From SIG350 sp964520895 (lineage in GTDB: Bacteria > Bacillota > Clostridia > TANB77 > SIG350): a stretch of 5,036 nucleotides of DNA. The notes under the pieces are model-generated. The model was not told where the DNA came from. It saw only the letters and a program-made list of their open reading frames with translations, and searched no databases. Shown here piece after piece: positions 1-5,036 of the stretch. The number at the start of each line of letters is the position of its first letter. Within the stretch, counting starts at the first letter, position 1. The position numbers and the translations under genes are program-made. The DNA lies in contig CAZFOR010000066.1 of the NCBI GenBank assembly GCA_964520895.1, positions 1-5,036 of the forward strand, written 5' to 3'.

Positions 1-1171
1 CATTTATACCTGCCATTAATCCTTGTGCTGCTGCTTCTTCATAACCAGAACTTCCATTAATTTGTCCTGCAAAATATAGTCCTTGTATTTCTTTATGTTC
101 TAATGTTGGATATATTGTTGTTGAATCTATACAATCATATTCAATTGCATATGCTGGTCTCATAATTCTAGCATTTTCAATTCCTGGTATAGATTTATAT
201 ACTTCAATTTGTACGTCTTCTGGAAGACTTGATGACATTCCTTGTATATACATTTCTTCTGTATTTTCACCCATTGGCTCAATAAATATTTGATGTCTTT
301 CCTTATCTGCAAATCTAACAATTTTATCCTCTATTGATGGACAATATCTAGGTCCTACACCTTCAATATCTCCTGCATATAATGGTGATCTATGTAAATT
401 TGCCCTTATTATTTCATGTGTTTTTTGTGTAGTATATGTTAAATAACATTCGTATTGTTCTTTAGTATATTCTTTATTTTCAAATGAAAATGGAATAATT
501 GTCTCATCACCTTCTTGTTTTTCCATTTTACTAAAATCTATTGTTTTTCTGTTTATTCGTGCAGGTGTACCAGTTTTAAATCTTCTTAGATTAACCCCTA
601 TTTTTTTTAAAGCAATAGATAGTTTATTTGCTGGAAATACTCCATCTGGACCTGATTCATAATTAACATCACCTATAAAGACTTTTCCTTTTAAGTATGT
701 ACCTGTAGCTAAAACTATTGCCTTTACTTCGTATTTTGCACCAATATTTGTTGTTACACTATGTACTTTACCATCTTTTAATTCTATATCAACTATTTCA
801 GCTTGTTTTATATCTAAATTATCTTGCAATTCTAATGTGTGTTTCATATCTTGATGATATTTTTTTCTATCAGATTGTACTCTAAGTGAGAAAACAGCTG
901 GGCCTTTTGATGTGTTTAACATTCTTGATTGTAGCATTGATTTATCCGCATTTTTTCCCATTTCACCACCAAGTGCATCAATTTCTCTTACTAAATGTCC
1001 TTTTGATGTTCCACCAATGTTTGGATTACATGGCATATTAGCAATGCATTCTAAACTAATAGAAAACATTACTGTTTTTAATCCCATTCTACTACATGCA
1101 AGAGCTGCTTCACAACCTGCATGACCTGCTCCAACTATTGCTACATCATATTTGCCTGCAAAATATTCCAT
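1..1171 (-). CDS. mnmG: MnmG (GidA), tRNA U34 modification FAD enzyme, 3' part cut off by window edge
   Basis: FAD-dependent partner of MnmE. In the cytoplasm the MnmE-MnmG complex installs the (carboxymethyl)aminomethyl group at C5 of wobble uridine in certain tRNAs. Seen here: 390 uninterrupted codons from ATG at 1171, starting MEYFAGKYDVAIVGAGHAGC, with the FAD-binding GxGxxG at residues 14-19. A conserved Cys in NMPCNPNIGG is at residue 48. The family signature GPRYCPSIEDK has its Cys at residue 277. Near the edge FAGQINGSSGYEEAAAQG matches the conserved FAD-binding C-terminal part of the domain. The family is usually about 620-630 residues, so roughly the last 235, including the C-terminal MnmE/tRNA-binding helical region, lie outside the window. 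The start is supported by AGGAG at 1184-1180, 8 nt upstream. It follows mnmE by 45 nt, with parS between them. I checked the frame codon by codon and saw no stop or frameshift. Identity is very secure. Confidence 0.97.
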   Translation of the reverse strand, partial: MEYFAGKYDVAIVGAGHAGCEAALACSRMGLKTVMFSISLECIANMPCNPNIGGTSKGHLVREIDALGGEMGKNADKSMLQSRMLNTSKGPAVFSLRVQSDRKKYHQDMKHTLELQDNLDIKQAEIVDIELKDGKVHSVTTNIGAKYEVKAIVLATGTYLKGKVFIGDVNYESGPDGVFPANKLSIALKKIGVNLRRFKTGTPARINRKTIDFSKMEKQEGDETIIPFSFENKEYTKEQYECYLTYTTQKTHEIIRANLHRSPLYAGDIEGVGPRYCPSIEDKIVRFADKERHQIFIEPMGENTEEMYIQGMSSSLPEDVQIEVYKSIPGIENARIMRPAYAIEYDCIDSTTIYPTLEHKEIQGLYFAGQINGSSGYEEAAAQGLMAGIN

Positions 1172-1193
1172 ATCTATTACTCCTTTTAATTTC

Positions 1194-1217
1194 AAAATGT
1201 TCCACGTGGAACATTTT
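1194..1217. other. parS: parS centromere-like site (ParB/Spo0J binding palindrome)
   Basis: The 16-mer TGTTCCACGTGGAACA at 1198-1213 fits the bacterial parS consensus TGTTnCACGTGnAACA. It sits inside a longer perfect palindrome, 1194-1217, in which 12 bases each side are complementary. Known of the family: ParB binds such sites near the origin, spreads along the DNA and loads SMC for chromosome segregation. Here it fills most of the 45-nt mnmE-mnmG gap and overlaps the last base of the mnmE stop codon. The CACGTG centre distinguishes it from the CCCGGG-centred site of the paralogue Noc. As RNA the same sequence could fold into a 10-bp stem with an ACGU loop, so a secondary effect on mnmE-mnmG readthrough is possible. 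That effect is inference; the parS identity is strong. Confidence 0.93.
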
Positions 1218-2578
1218 TATTTTCCTAAACAAAATTTTGAAAAAATAGTGTTAATTATTTCTTCTGATACTGTTTTACCAGTTATTTCACCAAGTGTTAT
1301 AAGTACATCTGTTATTTTAATTGATAATATATCTATTGGTATATTATCAGTCATACTTTGTTTTGCTTCTTTTATTTGATTTAATGATTTTTCTAATATA
1401 GTTTTATGCCTTACATTTGTAATAATTATCTCATTATCATCAATTACTTCTTTTATATTACATAATTTATATATGTTATCTTGTAATATTTCTAGTCCTA
1501 TTTCTTGTTTTGCAGAAACTTCAATAATCTCTTCGTCTTTTATATAATCTTTTAGTTTTGATATATCTGCTTTTTTATCCAAATCTACTTTGTTTAAAAC
1601 AACTATTTTCTTTTTATCTTTTATATTTTTTAATATCTGCATATCTTGATTATCAAATATATCTGAAATATCAAAAATTGCAATTACAATGTCTGCTTCA
1701 TCTATCTTCTTTAATGATTTATCAACACCTATTTTTTCTACAACATCATCAGTATCTCTAATACCCGCTGTATCTACAACTTTAACAGGTATTCCTTTTA
1801 TATTAATATATTCTTCAATTGTATCTCTTGTAGTTCCTGCAACATCTGTTACAATTGCTCTGTCTTCTCCAAGCAACATATTTAGTATAGAAGATTTACC
1901 TACATTTGGTTTACCAACTAATGCAATAGATATTCCTTCTTTTAATATCTTACCAGTATCAAAAGAATGTATAAGTGTTTCTAAGTCTTTTTGTATACGA
2001 TCTAATGATGTATTTAATTTATAATTTGAAACCTCTTCAACATCATATTCTGGATAATCTATATTTGCTTCAACATCAGATATTATATCTAACAATTGTT
2101 TTTCAATTTGTGATATTTTATCTGATAAAACGCCACTTAATTGTTTTTCAGCTTCTTTTAAAACTTTATCTGTTTTTGAATTAATTATATCAATAACAGC
2201 TTCTGCTTCTGATAAGTCAATTCTACCATTTAGAAATGCTCTTTTAGTAAATTCTCCTGGTTGTGCAAGTCTAGCACCTTTGCTTATTACTATTTGTAAT
2301 ATTTTATTTAATATTACTGTTCCACCATGACAATTTATTTCACAAACATCTTCTCTTGTAAAAGAATTTGGCTTAACAAAAAATGAAACCAAAACCTCAT
2401 CTATTTTTTGGTTTTCATATATAATATGTCCATACTTTATACTGTTTGCTCTTTTTTCGTTATTATTTGTTTTAAATATATCATCTATTATTTTAAAAGT
2501 ATCTTTTCCACTTATCCTTATTATTCCGATACTTGATATACCAGATGATGTTGCTATTGCAACAATAGTATCATTCAT
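1217..2578 (-). CDS. mnmE: MnmE (TrmE), tRNA U34 modification GTPase
   Basis: GTPase that binds a folate one-carbon donor and, with MnmG, modifies wobble uridine of tRNAs. With the ATG start the protein is 453 residues, the normal family length. Domains: N-terminal folate-binding TrmE domain (about 1-118, start MNDTIVAIATSSG); helical region carrying GEFTKRAFLNGRIDLSEAEA (about 108-127); Ras-like G domain with G1 GKPNVGKSS (222-230), G2 TTRD (249-252), G3 DTAG (269-272), G4 NKVD (329-332) and G5 SAK (355-357); a C-terminal helical segment ending in the diagnostic CLGK with catalytic-type Cys450. Start choice: a longer reading from TTG at 2590 would add MEEE, but that TTG is fused to the GGAGG Shine-Dalgarno at 2588-2584, which serves ATG 2578. 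Its stop lies against parS, and mnmG, its functional partner, follows 45 nt later. All G motifs are intact, so it should be active. Confidence 0.97.
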   Translation of the reverse strand: MNDTIVAIATSSGISSIGIIRISGKDTFKIIDDIFKTNNNEKRANSIKYGHIIYENQKIDEVLVSFFVKPNSFTREDVCEINCHGGTVILNKILQIVISKGARLAQPGEFTKRAFLNGRIDLSEAEAVIDIINSKTDKVLKEAEKQLSGVLSDKISQIEKQLLDIISDVEANIDYPEYDVEEVSNYKLNTSLDRIQKDLETLIHSFDTGKILKEGISIALVGKPNVGKSSILNMLLGEDRAIVTDVAGTTRDTIEEYINIKGIPVKVVDTAGIRDTDDVVEKIGVDKSLKKIDEADIVIAIFDISDIFDNQDMQILKNIKDKKKIVVLNKVDLDKKADISKLKDYIKDEEIIEVSAKQEIGLEILQDNIYKLCNIKEVIDDNEIIITNVRHKTILEKSLNQIKEAKQSMTDNIPIDILSIKITDVLITLGEITGKTVSEEIINTIFSKFCLGK

Positions 2579-2583
2579 TTCTT

Positions 2584-2588
2584 CCTCC
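2584..2588 (-). promoter_or_regulatory. Shine-Dalgarno GGAGG that fixes the mnmE start
   Basis: GGAGG lies 5 nt upstream of the ATG at 2578-2576. It overlaps the in-frame TTG at 2590-2588, which gene callers may take as the start. Nothing resembling a ribosome binding site lies in front of that TTG: the sequence there is the AT-rich 3' arm and U-run of the jag-mnmE hairpin. Confidence 0.85.
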
Positions 2589-2592
2589 AAAT

Positions 2593-2619
2593 AAAAAAGT
2601 AACTATTGTAGTTACTTTT
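2593..2619 (-). terminator. Weak terminator-like hairpin at the jag/mnmE junction
   Basis: Perfect inverted repeat: arms AAAAGTAACTA (2595-2605) and TAGTTACTTTT (2609-2619) with a 3-nt loop, giving an 11-bp stem. In the minus-strand transcript the 3' arm runs into UUUUUU (2598-2593), the layout of an intrinsic terminator. Only two of the 11 pairs are G-C, so it should be weak. The stem overlaps the jag stop codon (2620-2618) and ends just before the mnmE ribosome binding site. No promoter is visible between it and mnmE, so mnmE must depend on readthrough or on a promoter inside jag or further upstream. It may act as an attenuator or protect the 3' end of the upstream message. That role is inference. 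Confidence 0.45.
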
Positions 2620-3343
2620 ATTTTTTCAATGAAACAACCACTCTTCTGTATGGTTCTTCTCCTATGCTCTTTGTTTCAATTTTATCATTTTGTTGTAACG
2701 CATTATGAATTATTTTTCTTTCATATGCAACCATCGGCTCTAATGTAACGCTTTTTCTATTTCTAACTACATTTACAGCTATTCTATTTGCTAACCCCTC
2801 TAATGTTTCTTTTCTCTTTTCTCTATATCCAGCAATATCTAACTGTATTTTAACATATTTTTTTATGTAATTACTTGTTACTAATCTTAATATTACTTGT
2901 AGAGAATCTAATATTTCTCCTCTATATCCAATTAATATTCCTGCTTCATCACCAGTAATTTTTAATATTACAATATCATTTTCATCAAAAGATATACTTT
3001 TTTCAATTTTTATATTTAATGAATTTGAAAACTCCTCTAAAAAGTCATTTATTTTTTTCTCAATTTCACCTTTTTGCTCTTGTGTTAATGGAATTATTTT
3101 ATATTCTCTTTCTTGTTGTTTTTTATATTCAGTTTTCGTTTCCGTTTTTTGCTCAGCAACTTTTGATTCATCAATCATTTTTGCTTTAATTATCGCATAT
3201 TTTGGTGATAATATACTAAATAATGTCTTGTTTGACTCTTCAATAATATCATAATCAATGTTTTCAATATTTGTTTTAAAGTGTTTTGCTGCAATTGATA
3301 ATGCATCTTCAACATTTTTACCTTTAAACTCTATTTTTTCCAT
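2618..3343 (-). CDS. jag: Jag / KhpB (EloR), KH-R3H RNA-binding protein
   Basis: Cytoplasmic single-strand nucleic-acid-binding protein. In Gram-positives the family (Jag, KhpB, EloR) is linked to cell elongation and small-RNA/mRNA regulation, partnering KhpA. Seen here, 241 residues: Jag-N domain (about 1-52, start MEKIEFKGKNVEDALSIAAK); a short Lys/Glu/Gln-rich linker (about 57-80); a KH-II domain (about 110-170) with the nucleic-acid loop GILIGYRG at 135-142; and a C-terminal R3H domain (about 175-241) with R209-KII-H213 and the terminal EEPYRRVVVSLKK. Length is a little above the roughly 208 residues of B. subtilis Jag, explained by the linker. The ATG directly abuts the yidC stop (TAAATG), and its GAGGTG ribosome binding site lies inside the yidC 3' end, implying coupled translation. 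A weak hairpin covers its own stop. Identity is secure; the exact cellular role in this organism is not visible. Confidence 0.95.
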   Translation of the reverse strand: MEKIEFKGKNVEDALSIAAKHFKTNIENIDYDIIEESNKTLFSILSPKYAIIKAKMIDESKVAEQKTETKTEYKKQQEREYKIIPLTQEQKGEIEKKINDFLEEFSNSLNIKIEKSISFDENDIVILKITGDEAGILIGYRGEILDSLQVILRLVTSNYIKKYVKIQLDIAGYREKRKETLEGLANRIAVNVVRNRKSVTLEPMVAYERKIIHNALQQNDKIETKSIGEEPYRRVVVSLKK

Positions 3344-4153
3344 TTAAATCACCTCTTTTTCTTGACCTTTATTTACATACCAGTTCACAACCTTTTGATT
3401 TACTATTTGGAATAAGTTACTAAACATCCAATATAGCCCCAATCCAAGTGGTACTTGACATGCTATAAATCCAGACATTAATGGTAACATAAGGTTAAAA
3501 CCTTTCATTGACTGTTGTGTTTCTTTATATGCAGGATTATCTTTATTCATTTCTTCTTGCATTTTATTATTTATTTTCATTGATCCAACAGTTATTAATA
3601 CTGATAATATTGGTATTATAAATAAAAAGTAATTTTCTTTATTTTGAATAGGAACATCACCTAAGTTCATTCCTAGAAAATTCAAATCTATTCCTAATTT
3701 TTCATTTTTCTTTATTAACTCAATTTCAGGATATGATCTACCAGCTTCTTGTACTATTTGATATTCTTGCTTCATTGATTCTATTTGAGTAGGATCCATT
3801 TTTTCCATATATGTTAATGGATTTGCAACAATATAGTACATTGCTAATATAATAGGTATTTGAACTAGTGCTAATAAACACCCTGAAAAAGGATTGAAGT
3901 TTTCTTCTTTTTGAAGTCTAGTTACTTCTTCTGCATATTTTTGTTTATCATCTTTATATTTTTCCTGTATTTCTTGTAATTTGGGTTGAAACTTTGCTGT
4001 ATTTTTTAGTGATCTCTGCTGTTTTATCATTAATGGAGCTAATATAACCTTAGTTACAATTGTAAATAAAATTATAGCTATTCCAAAATTACCACAAATA
4101 TCAAATAAAAATTTTAATATATATCCTAATAAACTAGCTATCCAAGCAATCAT
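3344..4153 (-). CDS. yidC: YidC/Oxa1-family membrane protein insertase
   Basis: Inserts and folds inner-membrane proteins alone or with SecYEG. 269 residues, the short Gram-positive form without the large periplasmic domain of proteobacterial YidC. Membrane segments, by eye: about 22-42 (GNFGIAIILFTIVTKVILAP), 90-110 (after NPFSG, containing LLALVQIPI), 174-192, 219-234 and 236-252 (PLGLGLYWMFSNLFQIVNQK). A charged, coiled-coil-like cytoplasmic loop C1 spans about 43-88, and an extracytoplasmic loop about 111-172. The N-terminus has no cleavable lipoprotein signal with lipobox, unlike B. subtilis SpoIIIJ. The hydrophilic-groove position in the first family segment, usually Arg, appears to be Lys35. 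The C-terminus (NKGQEKEVI) is short, with no long basic tail. AGGAG lies a few bases before the ATG. yidD is 16 nt upstream and jag abuts downstream. Family identity is secure. Confidence 0.96.
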   Translation of the reverse strand: MIAWIASLLGYILKFLFDICGNFGIAIILFTIVTKVILAPLMIKQQRSLKNTAKFQPKLQEIQEKYKDDKQKYAEEVTRLQKEENFNPFSGCLLALVQIPIILAMYYIVANPLTYMEKMDPTQIESMKQEYQIVQEAGRSYPEIELIKKNEKLGIDLNFLGMNLGDVPIQNKENYFLFIIPILSVLITVGSMKINNKMQEEMNKDNPAYKETQQSMKGFNLMLPLMSGFIACQVPLGLGLYWMFSNLFQIVNQKVVNWYVNKGQEKEVI

Positions 4154-4169
4154 TTTTTTCTCCTTTATT

Positions 4170-4379
4170 TTAATTTAATGGGTCATAACCGCCTTTACAA
4201 AACGGATTACATCTCAATATTCTGAAAAATCCTAATTTAGTACCTTTTAAAACACCATATTTATCAATAGCCATTCTAGTATACTCAGAACAAGTCGGAG
4301 TAAATCTACATCTATTTCCTAAAAATGGGGAAAACACTTTTTTATATACATCTATTAAAAAAAAACATACTTTTTTCAT
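4170..4379 (-). CDS. yidD: YidD, membrane protein insertion efficiency factor
   Basis: Small protein of 69 residues at the cytoplasmic face of the membrane that helps YidC-dependent insertion. It shows the family hallmarks: CRFTPTCSEY at 24-33 and RILRCNPFCKGGYDP at 53-67, with conserved Cys24, Cys30 and Cys57. An N-terminal amphipathic stretch (VCFFLIDVYKKVFSPFLG) likely contacts the membrane. Extra Cys residues occur at 5 and 61. Its ATG overlaps the rnpA TGA (ATGA, 4 nt). The sequence in front holds only a poor ribosome binding site (GAAAGTGA), so translation is probably coupled to rnpA. A run of nine T on the coding strand (4365-4357) falls in codons 5-8. The reading frame is intact through it. 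Full length for the family. Confidence 0.95.
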   Translation of the reverse strand: MKKVCFFLIDVYKKVFSPFLGNRCRFTPTCSEYTRMAIDKYGVLKGTKLGFFRILRCNPFCKGGYDPLN

Positions 4380-4720
4380 AATAATAAATCACTTTCTTTT
4401 AAAATATTGTTCATATCATCATATATTTGAATACATTTTAAATCTTTATCTGTATTTTTTGTTTTCCATATAAAAAGTATTTGATTTCCTTTTTTAACAT
4501 TTTTTTCCAAATCATAATATGCTTGTCTTATTATTCTTCTAGTTCTATTACGAAAAACACTGTTTCCACTTTTTTTACTAACTATAAATCCAATTCTATT
4601 TTCATTTATATCTTTATATGGTAAAACATGTACAGTAATATATTTACCTGAACGCCATTTACCTCTTTTTAAAAGATTTTTAAATTCATAATTTTTTTTA
4701 AGTGTTATAGTTTGTTTCAT
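4376..4720 (-). CDS. rnpA: RnpA, protein subunit of ribonuclease P
   Basis: Basic cofactor of the catalytic RNA RnpB; together they remove 5' leaders from precursor tRNAs. 114 residues, normal for the family. The RNR motif region is SGNSVFRNRTRRIIRQAY (51-68, with R57-N58-R59 and R61-R62). Upstream are the typical start LKKNYEFKNLLKRGK (7-21) and the beta strand NRIGFIVSKK (41-50). ILFIWK (81-86) forms the expected later strand. The position that is usually Ala in GNAV is Ser54. An AAAGGA ribosome binding site ends 4 nt before the ATG. An out-of-frame ATG at 4733 overlaps the site and is not used. rpmH lies 42 nt upstream, with a hairpin between, and yidD overlaps the stop. Co-transcription with rpmH is the usual arrangement. 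Confidence 0.95.
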   Translation of the reverse strand: MKQTITLKKNYEFKNLLKRGKWRSGKYITVHVLPYKDINENRIGFIVSKKSGNSVFRNRTRRIIRQAYYDLEKNVKKGNQILFIWKTKNTDKDLKCIQIYDDMNNILKESDLLL

Positions 4721-4741
4721 AATATCCTTTCATTATAAAGG

Positions 4742-4762
4742 AAGACTACGCAGCGCAGTCTT
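4742..4762 (-). other. GC-rich stem-loop in the rpmH-rnpA gap
   Basis: In the minus-strand transcript AAGACUGCG (4762-4754) pairs with CGUAGUCUU (4750-4742) around a CUG loop, giving a 9-bp stem including one G-U pair. It starts one base after the rpmH stop codon and ends 11 nt before the rnpA ribosome binding site. It stands out in very AT-rich surroundings. No U-run follows (the transcript continues CCUUUAUAAUG), so it is not a standard intrinsic terminator. A role as an RNA processing or stability element that sets different rpmH and rnpA levels is inference. Confidence 0.5.
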
Positions 4763-4897
4763 TTAAGCACAAAGTTTTTTTCTTCCTTTAATTTTTCTTC
4801 TTTTTAAAACTTTTATTCCATTTGCTGTACTCATTCTTTTTCTAAAACCATGTTCTTTAGATCTTTGTCTTTTTTTTGGTTGATAAGTTCTTTTCAT
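4763..4897 (-). CDS. rpmH: 50S ribosomal protein L34 (bL34)
   Basis: Small, very basic protein of the large ribosomal subunit that packs into 23S rRNA. The 44 residues begin MKRTYQPKKRQRSKEHGFRK and continue through RMSTANG to a KGRKKLCA end, matching the bL34 family along its whole length. About two-fifths of residues are Lys or Arg. Departures from the common form are Ile for Arg after STANG and Cys in the penultimate position. Two ATG codons stand in tandem (4900-4898 and 4897-4895). I chose the second because it gives the standard N-terminus and lies 7 nt from AGGAGG, against 4 nt for the first. The first would only add one Met. It is the first gene of the operon, about 70 nt downstream of a consensus promoter. 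Confidence 0.96.
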   Translation of the reverse strand: MKRTYQPKKRQRSKEHGFRKRMSTANGIKVLKRRKIKGRKKLCA

Positions 4898-4904
4898 CAT
4901 TGCA

Positions 4905-4910
4905 CCTCCT
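4905..4910 (-). promoter_or_regulatory. Strong Shine-Dalgarno AGGAGG of rpmH
   Basis: AGGAGGTG (4910-4903) is an eight-base match to the anti-Shine-Dalgarno end of 16S rRNA. It lies 4 nt before the first and 7 nt before the second of two tandem ATG codons, which favours the second as the rpmH start. A strong site fits a highly expressed ribosomal protein gene. Confidence 0.85.
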
Positions 4911-4973
4911 AATTTACAATATATTTATATTTAATATAACTAAAATTATATTTTGCATAATAAATGCTTATAA

Positions 4974-5002
4974 ATTATATATTATGTAACTTGTAATGTC
5001 AA
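4974..5002 (-). promoter_or_regulatory. Sigma-A (housekeeping) promoter of the rpmH operon
   Basis: On the minus strand, -35 TTGACA (5002-4997) and -10 TATAAT (4979-4974) both match the consensus in all six bases and are separated by exactly 17 bp. Transcription would start near 4968-4965, giving an rpmH leader of about 70 nt. AT-rich sequence upstream (TTTTTT at the window edge, then ATAATTTTTC before the -35) could serve as an UP element. The rest of the leader, 4973-4911, is nearly all A/T and I see no riboswitch, terminator or short gene in it. This is probably the main promoter for the whole operon. Confidence 0.92.
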
Positions 5003-5036
5003 GAAAAATTATAAATATCCCTAAGAATTTAAAAAA

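Noticed and set aside
1198..1213. Palindrome as a Noc site, LexA-type operator or plain terminator
   Set aside because: The centre is CACGTG with TGTTC flanks, which is the ParB site. Noc sites centre on CCCGGG, and the trailing U-run is too short for a good terminator.
1152..1379. Plus-strand open frame containing MFHVEHF
   Set aside because: It reads through the parS palindrome and the antisense of mnmE. The FHVEH string is simply parS translated, and there is no ribosome binding site.
912..2184. Other short plus-strand open frames over mnmG and mnmE
   Set aside because: They lie antisense to two strongly conserved genes, have low-complexity hydrophobic translations from A/T-rich complement and no convincing ribosome binding sites. 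They are shadows.
4911..4973. Riboswitch or regulatory leader in the rpmH 5' UTR
   Set aside because: Only short A/T pairings and a 4-bp GCAT/ATGC stem are present, too little for a structured leader.
4911..5036. oriC / DnaA boxes upstream of rpmH
   Set aside because: The context is origin-proximal and the stretch is A/T-rich, but I see no TTATCCACA-like box on either strand here. If an origin is nearby it is beyond the right edge.
1..5036. A novel defence, mobile or biosynthetic system
   Set aside because: Every gene belongs to a well-known core operon with intact motifs. There are no CRISPR repeats, transposase, tRNA or integration sites, and base composition is even throughout.

Overview
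This window is one compact operon, all on the minus strand, from a strongly AT-rich Gram-positive bacterium. In transcription order it reads rpmH - rnpA - yidD - yidC - jag (khpB) - mnmE - mnmG. This is the conserved gene block beside the replication origin of Bacillota. yidD lying between rnpA and yidC, the A/T-ending codons, the strong AGGAGG-type ribosome binding sites and a textbook sigma-A promoter point to a clostridia-like Firmicute. I cannot name a genus. The code looks standard: TGG encodes Trp in yidC, and rnpA stops at TGA inside an ATGA overlap with yidD.

Layout, reading the minus strand from right to left. Positions 5036-4911 are a gene-free leader with a perfect-consensus promoter (TTGACA, 17 bp, TATAAT at 5002-4974). 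rpmH (ribosomal protein L34) follows at 4897-4763, then a short GC-rich hairpin (4762-4742). Next come rnpA (RNase P protein), yidD (overlapping rnpA by 4 nt), yidC (membrane insertase) and jag (its ATG directly abuts the yidC stop). A weak terminator-like hairpin sits across the jag stop codon. mnmE follows, then a 45-nt gap holding a perfect parS palindrome, then mnmG, which runs off the left edge with 390 codons visible. No gap exceeds 126 nt.

The genes serve basic expression and envelope biogenesis. L34 and RNase P protein act in ribosome assembly and tRNA 5' maturation. YidD and YidC insert membrane proteins, and Jag/KhpB is an RNA-binding protein commonly co-transcribed with yidC. MnmE and MnmG together form the tRNA U34 (c)mnm5 modification enzyme. 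The parS site adds a chromosome-segregation element and supports an origin-proximal location.

I found no previously undescribed system. The points most worth a second look are the parS in the mnmE-mnmG gap, the mnmE start site (ATG at 2578, not the in-frame TTG at 2590), the two intra-operon hairpins, and the YidC N-terminus with Lys where the family usually has Arg.
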